A stretch of DNA of 64,000 bases from Pseudidiomarina tainanensis (GTDB lineage: Bacteria; Pseudomonadota; Gammaproteobacteria; Enterobacterales; Alteromonadaceae). The stretch covers positions 62,001-126,000 of the forward strand of contig NZ_PIQJ01000003.1 of NCBI RefSeq assembly GCF_004214835.1. The letters run 5' to 3'. The position numbers and the translations under genes are program-made. This document shows, one piece after another, positions 36,219-46,593 of the stretch (position 1 is the stretch's first letter; the number at the start of each line of letters is the position of its first letter). Below the pieces are notes generated by a model. That model ran no database searches and was not told the origin of the DNA. It saw nothing but the letters and a program-made list of their open reading frames with translations.

Positions 36219-38447
36219 ATGAGTCAACCCATTTTTCGCCGCTCATTACTTGCGATGACCATTGCTTCGGTAATGGCGATGCCAGCCTATGCGCAACAAG
36301 AACAGGCCAATGAAGATGAAATGCAAGGTCTTGAACGCATTGAAGTTACTGCACGTCGTAAAACTGAAAGCCTACAAGAGGTTCCGGTATCGGTATCGTC
36401 ATTTGGTGCGGGCGATCTGGAAGAAATTGGTGTTGAAGACATCACCGAATTGCAGCAGCGTATTCCTAACGCCACCATTCAAGTCAGTCGCGGTACCAAC
36501 TCAACACTAACCGCATATATTCGTGGTGTCGGCCAACAAGACCCGCTCTGGGGTTTTGAACCTGGCGTGGGTGTTTATATTGATGATGTGTATGTTGCGC
36601 GTCCTCAAGGCGCCGTTTTAGAAGTGTTCGATATTGAACGTATTGAGGTACTACGTGGCCCACAAGGTACTTTGTACGGTAAAAACACCATTGGTGGTGC
36701 GTTAAAATACGTCACCAAAGAGCTCACTGGATATAATGAGTTATCAGTTCAGGGTGCCATTGGTAGTTACAACCAACGTGACCTGAAAATCTCTGGTCAA
36801 ACTGCGTTAAGTGATAATTTCTTTGTCGGTGGCGCCATTGCCTCATTACAACGCGATGGTTTTGGTACTTTCTTAAACACCGGCGACGAGAACTACAACA
36901 AAGATTTACTGACCTACCGGTTATCGGCTAAGTGGTTGATCAACGAGAATATGGATTTGAAATTCTCTTACGATAACACTGAAGACGAATCAAACGCGAA
37001 AGGTGCACATCGTTTACTGACCAGTTCAGTGACCGGCCAAGAGCCACTTGATGATGTGTATGACTCAAACACTGCAATGCCAGTTGATAACTTGGTTGAA
37101 ACCGAAGGATGGTCATTGGTTTATAACTGGGATATTAACGCCGAGTGGGGCTTTAAATCGGTTACCGCAAGTCGTGAAGGTTATACCAACACCAACATCG
37201 ACTTTAACTCGACTGGTGAGCCAATCTTCATGGTTCCAGCTATCTATGAAGACGAGCAATTTACCCAAGAATTCCAAGTAAATTACAGCAACAACGACAA
37301 CTTTGATTTTGTCGGTGGTGTGTACTTCTATGATGGTGAAGCTTGTGGTGTATTCGGAACCGTTCTACCAATGTACCTCGCTGCCTTAGGCGGTGTAACA
37401 GTTGATAATGGTGGTTGTGTGCAAACCGACAGCTTTGCAGTGTTCGGTCAAGGTAACTATCAAATGACTGACGACCTGACGTTAACGGTCGGTGGTCGTT
37501 ACACCAAAGATGAGAAAGAAGCAGATGTCTTCCGTTATACCTACTTAGGCGTGCACTACGTCAATACGGCCCCAGTGGACAGTTTTGGCGACCCATTTGC
37601 GGTGAACTCAGAGTTTACGACGAAAGCTGATTGGAGCCGATTCTCACCGCATGTTGCCTTAAACTATAAGGTTTCTGACGATGTCATGGTTTACGGTAGT
37701 TACAGCAATGGCTTTAAGTCAGGCGGCGTCGATATGCGTGCTGACCAGTCGTTGAACCCAACGATTAACGAGCCGTACGATCCAGAAATCGTTGATACCG
37801 TCGAGTTCGGGGTGAAGTCTGAGTTGTTGGACGGCCGTATGCGTCTGAACAGCGCCATCTTCTACTCTGATTATCAAGATATGCAAGTGACGGTACAGCG
37901 TGTTGTGCCAGCAGGTATTTCATCGCAAGTATTGAACGCCGGTGAGTCGACGGTGAAAGGTTTTGAGGTTGAATCAGTATTCGCGGCAACCGATACCTTG
38001 AACTTCACTGCTATGCTTGGCTATATCGATGCTGAATTCGATTCAGTTGTCTATGAAGAGCCGGCAACCGGTGAAACCACTGATGTAACCGATGCTTGGT
38101 CATTCCAAAATACACCAGAATTGACGTACAGCATTGGCTTTAATAAGTCATTCGAAATGGCGGGTGGTGAAATTGTATGGTCAGCAAACTATGCCTATCG
38201 TGATGACGTGCAAATGTTTGAAGCCCCGTCACCGCTTGACCAAGAAGGTTACGGTTTACTCAACACCAGCGTAGTGTGGTATTCGGCTAACGGCAACTGG
38301 ACGGTTGGCGTACACGGCAAGAACCTAACTGACGAAGAATATCGTGTTGGTGGTTACAACTTCGGACCAACCTTCGGCGATGACGCAGTTGTCGGTTACT
38401 ACGGTGATCCACGCACTGTTTCCCTGGCTGTGGGGTATAAGTTTTAA
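36219..38447 (+). CDS. TonB-dependent outer-membrane receptor
   Basis: A 742-residue receptor with a signal peptide ending MPAYAQQ, TonB-box-like ERIEVTARRK, plug domain with TAYIRGVGQQDPLW and VLRGPQGTLYGKNTIGGAL, and a long beta-barrel ending in AVGYKF with terminal Phe. The plug subtype (ERIEVTARRKTESLQEVPVSVS) is the one common in marine gammaproteobacteria for sterols, lipids or oligosaccharides, not siderophores. No Fur box is seen in the 233-bp upstream region. The substrate is unknown. A perfect 11-bp terminator follows. Confidence 0.95.
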   Translation: MSQPIFRRSLLAMTIASVMAMPAYAQQEQANEDEMQGLERIEVTARRKTESLQEVPVSVSSFGAGDLEEIGVEDITELQQRIPNATIQVSRGTNSTLTAYIRGVGQQDPLWGFEPGVGVYIDDVYVARPQGAVLEVFDIERIEVLRGPQGTLYGKNTIGGALKYVTKELTGYNELSVQGAIGSYNQRDLKISGQTALSDNFFVGGAIASLQRDGFGTFLNTGDENYNKDLLTYRLSAKWLINENMDLKFSYDNTEDESNAKGAHRLLTSSVTGQEPLDDVYDSNTAMPVDNLVETEGWSLVYNWDINAEWGFKSVTASREGYTNTNIDFNSTGEPIFMVPAIYEDEQFTQEFQVNYSNNDNFDFVGGVYFYDGEACGVFGTVLPMYLAALGGVTVDNGGCVQTDSFAVFGQGNYQMTDDLTLTVGGRYTKDEKEADVFRYTYLGVHYVNTAPVDSFGDPFAVNSEFTTKADWSRFSPHVALNYKVSDDVMVYGSYSNGFKSGGVDMRADQSLNPTINEPYDPEIVDTVEFGVKSELLDGRMRLNSAIFYSDYQDMQVTVQRVVPAGISSQVLNAGESTVKGFEVESVFAATDTLNFTAMLGYIDAEFDSVVYEEPATGETTDVTDAWSFQNTPELTYSIGFNKSFEMAGGEIVWSANYAYRDDVQMFEAPSPLDQEGYGLLNTSVVWYSANGNWTVGVHGKNLTDEEYRVGGYNFGPTFGDDAVVGYYGDPRTVSLAVGYKF

Positions 38448-38461
38448 TTTATCCCCACTTG

Positions 38462-38503
38462 GTGGTTACCTGTCGCAAATGGCAGGTAACCACTGACTTT
38501 TTT
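38462..38503 (+). terminator. Terminator after the TonB receptor
   Basis: GTGGTTACCTG (38462-38472) and CAGGTAACCAC (38483-38493) pair perfectly around a 10-nt loop and are followed by six T after a short spacer. Confidence 0.8.
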
Positions 38504-38519
38504 CATTGGACGCGCTAGC

Positions 38520-39218
38520 ATGGATACTTTCGATAAACATTCCATAGGTTCAGGCATGGCGCGAGCAATCATTGCAGATGATCATCCATTATTTCGGGCA
38601 GCGTTAAAACAAGCATTACTTGAAACTCTGGTTGCCCCTATTCTCGAAGTCGCCTCATTTGAGCAGTTGTTGCAAGTTATTGAGCAAGAACCCCAAGTTG
38701 AACTTGTATTGTTAGATTTGACCATGCCAGGTAATCGCGGGCTAACCGGACTTACCTCCTTGCGTAGTCGTTACCCTGATATCTTGGTCGTTATAGTGTC
38801 GGCTAACGAACAATTGCAGACAATTCGTCAAGCCATGGCATTTGGTGCTAGTGCCTATATTCCAAAATCGATGCCGCTCGCTGAATTACAGCAAGCTGTT
38901 CACTGTGTGCTTGCGGGCGACACTTGGTTGCCGACGCATTTACGTGATGCAGTTGAAGCCGAACATCCAGAACAATATCTCGATTTTGCGCAGCGTCTTG
39001 AGCAGCTAACACCACAGCAATTTCGCGTGTTGGAATGTTTAGCTGATGGCTTGTTAAATAAGCAGATTGCTTATGAATTGAATGTGCAAGAGACAACGAT
39101 TAAACAGCATGTGTCTGCCATTTTGCGCAAGCTAAACGTCATCAATCGAACCCAAGCTGGCATCCTCTTCAAACAAATGCTGAATGCCAGTGAATTTAGC
39201 GACGCAACAGACGTTTAA
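38520..39218 (+). CDS. crbR: LuxR-family response regulator, CrbR-like
   Basis: A 232-residue regulator with a receiver domain (acidic pair D20-D21, phosphoacceptor D66 in LLDLTMPGNRG, Lys116 in YIPKSMP) and a C-terminal LuxR helix-turn-helix (LTPQQFRVLECLADGLLNKQIAYELNVQETTIKQHVSAIL). It is paired with a transporter-like hybrid kinase on the opposite strand, the CrbS/CrbR arrangement that activates acetyl-CoA synthetase in Vibrio and Pseudomonas. An ATG at 38556 (MARAIIADD) is an equally plausible start. Its 3' end overlaps crbS by 23 bp. Confidence 0.82.
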   Translation: MDTFDKHSIGSGMARAIIADDHPLFRAALKQALLETLVAPILEVASFEQLLQVIEQEPQVELVLLDLTMPGNRGLTGLTSLRSRYPDILVVIVSANEQLQTIRQAMAFGASAYIPKSMPLAELQQAVHCVLAGDTWLPTHLRDAVEAEHPEQYLDFAQRLEQLTPQQFRVLECLADGLLNKQIAYELNVQETTIKQHVSAILRKLNVINRTQAGILFKQMLNASEFSDATDV

Positions 39219-42200
39219 CCAGCCGCTTTAACGCCGCCGTTTTGATTGGCTTCGGGGTAAACAGTGCCGACTTGGCAATAACCTGCTCACGCACTGTTTC
39301 ATCGGGGTCAGCGGAGTTGATAATGGCAGGAATGGTCGCATTTTCATAGTGCTCGCGAACCGCTTCAAGTACCGCAATGCCGGTATCTTGCTCGTCCAAA
39401 TGGTAGTCAAATACTAACAAGTCCGGCTCGTGTTCATGCCATGGCAATTGCGCGCGACTGGTTGCCACAACCACTCGGGCTCCCCAGTGCGTAAATAACT
39501 GTTCCATTGCTTGCAGCACTTGCGCATCATTATCGAGTAACCAAACGTTGGTATTTTCCAGAAATCGTTCAGCGCTCAATGTTTGCGGCGGTGCGACCCG
39601 TGGTATCGACTTTTGCCACGTCACATTATGTAGCGATAAGGTGAATACCGTACCTTTGCCAACCGTTGACTCTAATGAAAGTGGAATACCCAGTAGCCGA
39701 CACATTCGCTCTACAATCGCTAACCCCAGCCCCAAACCTGGGTTATCTCCCGATTGGCTGACTTGATGAAACTCGCGGAATATTTTGTCGCGTTGATCCG
39801 CTGGTATGCCTCTACCGGTGTCATAAATTTTGAGTTGGACGCTATCACCGTGGCGTTTCAAACCGATCATAACTTTCCCTGAATCGGTGTAGCGCACCGC
39901 ATTAGACAGAAGATTTTGAATGATACGGCTAATCATCTTCCGGTCAGTAAATAGCTGAGCGTGAGTTGCGACATAACGTATTTGAAGATTTTTTTCTGCC
40001 GCAATAATGCGTTGGCTATCAACCAGTGGTTGAATCACATCGTGCAAGGCGATTTGTTGTTTGTTGACCGGAAGGTTACCCGCTTCAAGTCGGGTCATTT
40101 CAAGCAGCATGGTCAGCAGTTCTTCTGCATTTTGTAATGATTGCTGTATTTGACGCGATAGCTTGGCCGCATCACCGTCAAGCCGTTGCGTTAGCATGTC
40201 GCAGAACAATGTTGCGGCATTAAATGGTTGCATCAAATCGTGACTAACCGCCGCAAAGAAACGCGACTTACTCTGATGCGCGCGCTCTTCTGCTTGTTTT
40301 GCTTCAACCAACTGAACGGTTCTATCGGCGACCCGTTGTTCCAACTCTAAATTTACTTTCTCAAGTGCGCGCTGCGCTTCAACGAGCTCCGTAATGTCGG
40401 TGTACGTCGTGACAAACCCGCCACCCGGCATTGGCGCACCCTGTAATTCAATCACATGTTGGCCTTGCTGGCGCTGGTAACGATAGGCGCTGCCTTGGCG
40501 TAGATAGTTTAAGCGCTTTTCAACTTCATCGTTTAAATCAGATTGTGAGTCCGTATTAATTAAGCCACGTTGCGCGTTGTAACGGAGGAGATCGGCTACC
40601 GGCATGCCAGCTTGCAGAAATCCTGATGGATATTCAAATACTTCAACGTAGCGGTGATTCCAAGCCACGAGGCGAAGGTCTTGGTCAATCACGCTAATTC
40701 CTTGCGGAATATTTTCGACTGAGGCCTGTAATAACTCACGATTGAATTTATAAAGCTGCGATGCCTCAGTGGCCCAAGTGACTACTTGCGCAATCGGTAC
40801 CGAAGGTTGCTGGGTTACGGTATCGAGCAGGATACGGCTGGCGGCGCTACCAATGACCGCTGAGAGTTCACGTTCAATTCGGGCAAGCAATGAGCCAGGC
40901 ACCAGCTCGTCAGCATTGTCGATAGTCAGACCGTGATTTAGGCGTTCGCTCAAACGCTCAAGCTCAACCGAATCGAAAAATCGTGCTAACAATTGGCGTA
41001 AGCGGCCCCAAGTGATGGGCTGATGCTGATAAAGCTCGGCATGACCACCCGTCGGGTCTGTGAACAAACGTCGTTGCTGTTGCTCGATAGTCGAAGATTT
41101 AGAAACGAATGAGGCAAACACGTATAGCGCTAAGTTAACGCCAAGGCTTACCAGTACCCCAAAACTCAATTCAGTATCGGATAGACCGCGGTTGAGTTGG
41201 ACTGACGGGAGAAACAACAGCCATAGCCACAATGCGGTACCGGCGGCAATGCCAAAAGTGGCCCCCGTGTAGTTGCCGCGCTGCCAGATGATACCGCCGA
41301 GTAAAGCTGGCGCTAACTGTGCCAATAAAGCTAACGACAGGAGGCCGGCGTTGACTAATGGTAAATTCGCTTCGGTTAACTTGTGAAAGCCAAACGCCAG
41401 AATAATAATCAGTGCGATGGTGGTGCGCCGAATAGCTAAAATACGTTGCGAAGTAAATGACACATTACGTAATTTACGCTTGGTTGCCTTTAACCAAAAT
41501 GGCATGACAACGTCGTTGGACATCATAATACTCAGAGCCAGCGTCGCGATGATAACCATACTGGTCGCCGAGGCAAGCCCACCAACAAAGGCAACGGCGG
41601 TAACCGCTGGTTGGTCGGCTTCTAACAGCAACGTAATCATGAACGTATCCGTTTGTGCCGCTTCGGGAACAAGTAACAAACCAGCCAGGGCAATTGGCAA
41701 AATGAACAAATTAATGGCAAATAAATACAGCGGAAATGCCCAGCGTGCGGCTCTTAGCTCTTCGGGATCGGTATTTTCGATGTAACTGACATGGAACTGG
41801 CGCGGTAAACAAAACATTGAAATGGCGCCCAGTAGAATATGCGTGACATACACAAAGGCGCCGTCATCGCGACCCGTTAGAACAGTGCTAATTTCGGCTG
41901 TTTGCGAAGCTTGAATGAACACATCGGCAACGCCATCGAACATGGCGTAACTCACGAATGCGCCAACGCCCATAAACGCTAGTAGCTTAACAATGGATTC
42001 AAATGCAACGGCGTCCATTAAGCCAGAATGCTGTTCGGCCAAGCTCATGCGTCGAGTACCGAATAATATTGCAAACATCATCATCGCCAGCGCCACGAGG
42101 GCCGCTACATCACCAAACCATGGCAACGGTTTTTCTGCCAGTCCAGTAACCGCCGCAAAGCTTCCGGTAACAGCGCGTAATTGCAGTGCAATGTAGGGCA

Positions 42201-42573
42201 CGATACCAATCAGGGCAATCAGTGCCACAGTTACTGCAAGCGTGGGTGATTTGCCATAACGATGGCTAATAACATCAGCGATTGAGGTTAAGTTTTGCTG
42301 TTTACAGACGTGTAGTAGGCGCATTTGAATGCGGTGCGCAAATAAAAACACCAACATGGCGCCAATGTATGTCGGCGCAACCGACCAACCGTAATAAGCG
42401 GATTGCGTGATGGTGCCGTAAAACGCCCAAGTGGTGCAGTGAATACCTTGTGCAAGCGCATAACGATAGGGTTTGACTTGATTTGGAGGTTTGCGCTCAC
42501 CGCGATACGCGATGCTGTATAAGATGGCGATATAAATAATTGCGATGAGTATAGCAAACCCAGTACTGAGCAT
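39196..42573 (-). CDS. crbS: Hybrid sensor kinase with sodium/solute symporter domain, CrbS-like
   Basis: A 1125-residue protein. Residues about 1-480 form an SSS/SLC5-type transporter with roughly thirteen membrane helices (AQGIHCTTWAFYGTITQSAYYGW, GGLASATSMVIIATLALS). A STAC-like linker follows, then a PAS domain (YKFNRELLQASVENIPQGISVID), HisKA with phospho-His in FFAAVSHDLMQPFNAATLF, the ATPase domain (IIQNLLSNAVRYTD, GRGIPADQRDKIF, GLGLGLAIVERM) and a C-terminal receiver with Asp in LLVFDYHLDEQDTG. This matches CrbS, which controls the acetate switch. It is co-transcribed with the upstream TRIC gene (2-nt gap). Confidence 0.88.
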   Translation of the reverse strand: MLSTGFAILIAIIYIAILYSIAYRGERKPPNQVKPYRYALAQGIHCTTWAFYGTITQSAYYGWSVAPTYIGAMLVFLFAHRIQMRLLHVCKQQNLTSIADVISHRYGKSPTLAVTVALIALIGIVPYIALQLRAVTGSFAAVTGLAEKPLPWFGDVAALVALAMMMFAILFGTRRMSLAEQHSGLMDAVAFESIVKLLAFMGVGAFVSYAMFDGVADVFIQASQTAEISTVLTGRDDGAFVYVTHILLGAISMFCLPRQFHVSYIENTDPEELRAARWAFPLYLFAINLFILPIALAGLLLVPEAAQTDTFMITLLLEADQPAVTAVAFVGGLASATSMVIIATLALSIMMSNDVVMPFWLKATKRKLRNVSFTSQRILAIRRTTIALIIILAFGFHKLTEANLPLVNAGLLSLALLAQLAPALLGGIIWQRGNYTGATFGIAAGTALWLWLLFLPSVQLNRGLSDTELSFGVLVSLGVNLALYVFASFVSKSSTIEQQQRRLFTDPTGGHAELYQHQPITWGRLRQLLARFFDSVELERLSERLNHGLTIDNADELVPGSLLARIERELSAVIGSAASRILLDTVTQQPSVPIAQVVTWATEASQLYKFNRELLQASVENIPQGISVIDQDLRLVAWNHRYVEVFEYPSGFLQAGMPVADLLRYNAQRGLINTDSQSDLNDEVEKRLNYLRQGSAYRYQRQQGQHVIELQGAPMPGGGFVTTYTDITELVEAQRALEKVNLELEQRVADRTVQLVEAKQAEERAHQSKSRFFAAVSHDLMQPFNAATLFCDMLTQRLDGDAAKLSRQIQQSLQNAEELLTMLLEMTRLEAGNLPVNKQQIALHDVIQPLVDSQRIIAAEKNLQIRYVATHAQLFTDRKMISRIIQNLLSNAVRYTDSGKVMIGLKRHGDSVQLKIYDTGRGIPADQRDKIFREFHQVSQSGDNPGLGLGLAIVERMCRLLGIPLSLESTVGKGTVFTLSLHNVTWQKSIPRVAPPQTLSAERFLENTNVWLLDNDAQVLQAMEQLFTHWGARVVVATSRAQLPWHEHEPDLLVFDYHLDEQDTGIAVLEAVREHYENATIPAIINSADPDETVREQVIAKSALFTPKPIKTAALKRLVKRLLRR

Positions 42574-42575
42574 GG

Positions 42576-43202
42576 TTAACGGTGCCCATCCTGATTCTCA
42601 TGAAAGACTATGAGAGACCATTGCCAGCGAATCGCGCCTAAGCGTATTAATAATGTGGTGATACCACCGATTAAAATCGCAAACAATTGCGAGTACGGCT
42701 CAATCAGTACAAACACTGATGCACCAATGAGGCAAGTTGTGGCATACAACTCACCTTTTAACACCATGGGGATATCGCGTGCGAGGACATCGCGTAGCAT
42801 ACCGCCAAAACAGGCAGTCATGGTACCCATAATCACGCAGATGAGTGGTGAAAAACCTGCTTCAAAGGCTTTCAGTGCGCCCATCACGGTAAAGAACGAA
42901 ACGCCCACCGCATCGGCGAGTAACAAGGTTTTTTGATGAATGTAATCTTTGTAGCGCAACCATAGAATAGTGACTAAAGCGGCAAGGGCAACGGTGTATA
43001 AATAGTATGGATCGTATACCCAAAACACCGGCATATCTAAAATGAGATCGCGCGTAGTTCCACCACCGATAGCGGTTACGGTAGCCAATACGATGACGCC
43101 AAAGCCATCCATGTTTTTGCGAAACGCCAATAAGGTGCCAGAAACCGCGAAAACGGCGACGCCTAAATGGTCAATCCAATAAAATAATGTGGCCAATTCC
43201 AT
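42576..43202 (-). CDS. TRIC-type cation channel family protein (YadS/UPF0126)
   Basis: A 208-residue protein with seven predicted membrane helices and an internal duplication, each half carrying the glycine-rich signature: ATVTAIGGGTTRDLILD near residue 40 and GTMTACFGGMLRDVLARDIP near residue 126. This is the bacterial TRIC (trimeric intracellular cation channel) family, formerly UPF0126, probably potassium-permeable. It is the first gene of a two-gene operon with crbS. Confidence 0.92.
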   Translation of the reverse strand: MELATLFYWIDHLGVAVFAVSGTLLAFRKNMDGFGVIVLATVTAIGGGTTRDLILDMPVFWVYDPYYLYTVALAALVTILWLRYKDYIHQKTLLLADAVGVSFFTVMGALKAFEAGFSPLICVIMGTMTACFGGMLRDVLARDIPMVLKGELYATTCLIGASVFVLIEPYSQLFAILIGGITTLLIRLGAIRWQWSLIVFHENQDGHR

Positions 43203-43321
43203 GTTGTTATTGTGGTTCCTAATATGGTTCGTAACCGTTGCACGTACTGAAATACTAGTTTACGTCAATTTACTCCCTATTTAAGCAGAAATTCGTTAGA
43301 ATGCCCGCCATTCATTAAAAA

Positions 43322-43366
43322 TTAGAAATTAGGGCTTGTTTGCAATATATTCAGCCCCATTTCTAA
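43322..43366 (+). other. Leader hairpin upstream of yajC-secD-secF
   Basis: TTAGAAAT (43322-43329) pairs with ATTTCTAA (43359-43366), and inside it GGGCT (43332-43336) pairs with AGCCC (43353-43357), leaving a 16-nt loop. It ends 35 nt before the yajC ATG, whose ribosome-binding site is AAGGGG. There is no T run. It may be a folded 5' leader. Confidence 0.45.
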
Positions 43367-43401
43367 CCTCAATAACTTAAAAATACAGTAAGGGGATATT
43401 C

Positions 43402-43737
43402 ATGGATTTCTTAATTCCAACAGCGTACGCACAAGAAGCCGGAGCACCACAAGGTGGCGGTATGGAACTGGTTTTCATGCTGGTTATGTTCGGCTTGATT
43501 TTCTATTTCATGATTTACCGTCCACAAGCAAAACGTGTGAAAGCGCATAAAGAATTGGTATCAAGCATCAGCAAAGGTGATGAAGTACTGATGAACGGTG
43601 GTTTTGTTGGCCGTATCAGCAAAATTTCAGACGATAAAGACTTTATGGTGATCACAGTTGCCGAAGGTATGGAAGTAACAGTTCAGAAATCAGCGGTTAC
43701 TGCAGTACTGCCAAAAGGTACGATGAAATCTCTGTAA
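43402..43737 (+). CDS. yajC: Preprotein translocase auxiliary subunit YajC
   Basis: A 111-residue single-pass inner-membrane protein. It has a short periplasmic N-terminus rich in QEAGAPQGGG, one helix (LVFMLVMFGLIFYFMIY, about residues 23-40), then the family's RPQAKRVKAHKELVSSISKGDEV and the KOW-like domain. It associates with SecD-SecF at the SecYEG translocon. Strong ribosome-binding site AAGGGG. First gene of the yajC-secD-secF operon; in contrast to E. coli, tgt is not next to it. Confidence 0.97.
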   Translation: MDFLIPTAYAQEAGAPQGGGMELVFMLVMFGLIFYFMIYRPQAKRVKAHKELVSSISKGDEVLMNGGFVGRISKISDDKDFMVITVAEGMEVTVQKSAVTAVLPKGTMKSL

Positions 43738-43756
43738 TAAGAGATAAGGATTTAAC

Positions 43757-45604
43757 GTGTTAAATAAGTTTCCGTTGTGGAAGAACTTGATGGTAATCGC
43801 CGTATTGGCGATTGCTGCCTTGTATGCGCTTCCAAATTTGTACGGTGAAGATTACGCCGTGCAAATCTCGGCAAGTCGTAATGCATCTGTAACGACAGAT
43901 ACGTTAGGGCGTGTTGAACAAACCCTTGAGCAATTGGACATCACACCCAAGGGTGTCACGCTTGAGAACGAGCAGATTTTGGTTCGCGTCAATTCTGATG
44001 TTGAACAATTGCAAGCTCGGGATGCGCTGTTAAAAGAGCTAGGCACCAACTATATCGTTGCTTTGAATCTAGCCCCGGCGACGCCAGACTGGTTGGCAGA
44101 TATCGGTGCAGAGCCGATGAAACTCGGTCTTGATTTGCGCGGCGGTGTTCACTTCTTAATGGAAGTGGATATGCAAGAAGCAGTGCGTAAAATTCAAGAC
44201 CAAATGCGTGACACCGTTCGCTCTGAATTGCGCGAAGAACGCATTCGTTCAACCAGTATTCGCCGTGACGATTCAGACGTTGTGGTCGAATTGCGCAGTG
44301 CCGAAGATTACGCCGCAGCGGAGCAGTACTTAGATAACCGTTACCCTGGATATACGCTCATTGAAGACGAAGCAACGCAAACGCTGCGTCTGCGTATGAC
44401 TGAAGCAAAACTGAAAGAGACCCAAGATTACGCCATTTCACAAAACGTGACGATTCTTCGTAACCGTGTGAACGAGCTTGGTGTTGCCGAGCCTATCGTG
44501 CAGCGTCAAGGTGCTGAGCGCATTGTGGTTCAATTACCGGGTGTGCAAGATACAGCTCGCGCTAAGGAAATCTTGGGCGCAACAGCGACCCTCGAGTTCC
44601 GTTTGGTCGATGATGAAAATAGTTTGCGTGATGCCGAAATGGGTCGTGTGCCGTTTGGTTCAGAATTGTTTCCTAACCGTAACGGTGGTAACACCTTATT
44701 ACGCGAAGACGTGATCTTAACGGGTGACCATATTGTTAATGCCACGTCAGGTTTTGACGAAAACCAGCGTCCCCAAGTGAGTATCTCACTCGATGGTGCT
44801 GGCGGCGACAAAATGTCGCTGGCGACACGTGACAACATTGGCAAACCGATGGCCACGTTGTTTATTGAATTTAAAGCAACTGGCGAGCGTGACGAGAACG
44901 ATCGCATCGTGTTCGAACGTCACGCGGAAGTGATTAACGTTGCCACTATTCAAGCCCGCCTAGGTAGCAATTTCCGAATTACTGGTATCAGTTCGCAACA
45001 AGAAGCTCAGAACTTAGCGCTGTTACTGCGTGCCGGTGCTTTGATTGCACCAATCCAAATCGTAGAAGAACGAACTCTAGGTCCGAGTCTCGGTAAAGAG
45101 AATATCGCCTTGGGAACACAAGCCATATTATGGGGCTTTATCCTCGTTATCTTCTTTATGGTGCTGTATTACAAGAAGTTTGGTCTGGTTGCGAACCTTG
45201 CTCTAACGGCTAACCTAGTTCTTATTGTTGGCGTTATGTCCATGATCCCTGGCGCCACGCTTACCTTGCCAGGTATGGCCGGTATTGTTTTGACTGTTGG
45301 TATGGCGGTTGATGCGAACGTACTCATATTTGAGCGTATTCGCGAGGAAATTCGTGACAAACGAAGTCCGCAACAAGCCATTCACCATGGTTATGATAGC
45401 GCATTTTCGACCATTATGGATGCCAACATTACCACGTTGATTGTTGCAATCATCTTGTTTGCGGTGGGTACAGGGCCAGTTAAAGGCTTTGCGGTAACCC
45501 TCGCAATCGGCATTATCACCTCGATGTTTACCGCAATTATCGGTACCCGTGCAGTTATAAACGCTGTCTGGGGTGGCAAGCGCATCGATAAATTGTCGGT
45601 ATAA
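43757..45604 (+). CDS. secD: Protein translocase subunit SecD
   Basis: A 615-residue RND-superfamily protein that uses the proton gradient to help late steps of protein export. It has the N-terminal helix ([17 protein letters not shown]), the conserved [16 protein letters not shown] near residue 122, a large periplasmic part with [22 protein letters not shown], then a C-terminal block of helices with [26 protein letters not shown]. Start is GTG at 43757, after AAGGA with 8-nt spacing. Confidence 0.98.
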   Translation: MLNKFPLWKNLMVIAVLAIAALYALPNLYGEDYAVQISASRNASVTTDTLGRVEQTLEQLDITPKGVTLENEQILVRVNSDVEQLQARDALLKELGTNYIVALNLAPATPDWLADIGAEPMKLGLDLRGGVHFLMEVDMQEAVRKIQDQMRDTVRSELREERIRSTSIRRDDSDVVVELRSAEDYAAAEQYLDNRYPGYTLIEDEATQTLRLRMTEAKLKETQDYAISQNVTILRNRVNELGVAEPIVQRQGAERIVVQLPGVQDTARAKEILGATATLEFRLVDDENSLRDAEMGRVPFGSELFPNRNGGNTLLREDVILTGDHIVNATSGFDENQRPQVSISLDGAGGDKMSLATRDNIGKPMATLFIEFKATGERDENDRIVFERHAEVINVATIQARLGSNFRITGISSQQEAQNLALLLRAGALIAPIQIVEERTLGPSLGKENIALGTQAILWGFILVIFFMVLYYKKFGLVANLALTANLVLIVGVMSMIPGATLTLPGMAGIVLTVGMAVDANVLIFERIREEIRDKRSPQQAIHHGYDSAFSTIMDANITTLIVAIILFAVGTGPVKGFAVTLAIGIITSMFTAIIGTRAVINAVWGGKRIDKLSV

Positions 45605-45615
45605 GGGGTACTGTT

Positions 45616-46563
45616 ATGCATGAGATTATTAAGACAAATAAAACGATACCATTCATGCGCTATCGTCTTGGCGCATGGTTTATTAGTGGCTTATTGATTA
45701 TCGCGTCTATCGTGAGCTTGAGCGTCAACCAGTTGAACTGGGGGCTTGATTTCACTGGTGGTACCGTCATCGAAGTTGGCTATGAAACTGCCGCTGATTT
45801 GCCAGCAGTGCGCCAAACCCTAGACGCCAATGGGTTCGGTGGCGCCGTTGTACAAAACTTCGGTACACAACAAGATGTTTTGATTCGTATCGAGCCGCGT
45901 GAAGGCGTTAAAGCACAAGAGCTAGGTAATCAAATCTTATCTTTGCTACAAGCCGAATCTGACGGTCAAGTGGAAATGCGTCGGATTGAGTTCGTTGGGC
46001 CGCAAGTGGGTGACGAGTTGACCGAGCAGGGTGGTTTAGCGATGTTAACCGCGCTGATCTGTATTCTCATCTATATTGCATTGCGCTTCGAGTGGCGACT
46101 CGCTCTCGGTGCTGTAGGCGCATTGGCGCACGATGTCATCATCACCCTTGGCTTGTTCTCAGTGCTCGGGCTTGAGTTCGATTTGACGGTATTGGCAGCG
46201 TTGCTCGCGGTAATTGGTTATTCAATTAACGATACCGTGGTGGTATGTGACCGAATTCGTGAAAACTTCCGTAAGTACCACAAAGGTACCTCGCAGGAGA
46301 TTATTGACGGTGCCTTAACAGATACGATGAGCCGGACGGTGATCACGTCGTTAACCACGATTTTAGTATTGATGGCACTATTTTTCTTAGGCGGCCAGTT
46401 AATCCACGGTTTTGCGACAGCGTTATTGTTTGGTGTCATCATTGGTACCTATTCATCAATCTATATTGCCAGCTCATTAGCGCTTGCGCTTGGTGTTAGT
46501 CGTGAAGACTTGATGCCGCCAGAGGTGGAAAAAGAGGGTGAAGATTTAGACCCGATGCCATAG
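45616..46563 (+). CDS. secF: Protein translocase subunit SecF
   Basis: A 315-residue partner of SecD with six membrane helices. It has LNWGLDFTGGTVIEVGYE near residue 36, VGPQVGDELTEQGGLAM before helix 2, and VIGYSINDTVVVCDRIRENFR near residue 197 as RND signature. It follows secD after 11 bp. The C-terminus is acidic. The next gene begins 30 bp downstream without an obvious terminator. Confidence 0.98.
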   Translation: MHEIIKTNKTIPFMRYRLGAWFISGLLIIASIVSLSVNQLNWGLDFTGGTVIEVGYETAADLPAVRQTLDANGFGGAVVQNFGTQQDVLIRIEPREGVKAQELGNQILSLLQAESDGQVEMRRIEFVGPQVGDELTEQGGLAMLTALICILIYIALRFEWRLALGAVGALAHDVIITLGLFSVLGLEFDLTVLAALLAVIGYSINDTVVVCDRIRENFRKYHKGTSQEIIDGALTDTMSRTVITSLTTILVLMALFFLGGQLIHGFATALLFGVIIGTYSSIYIASSLALALGVSREDLMPPEVEKEGEDLDPMP

Positions 46564-46593
46564 GGCTAAAGTCACAAACAAACGGAGATAACG

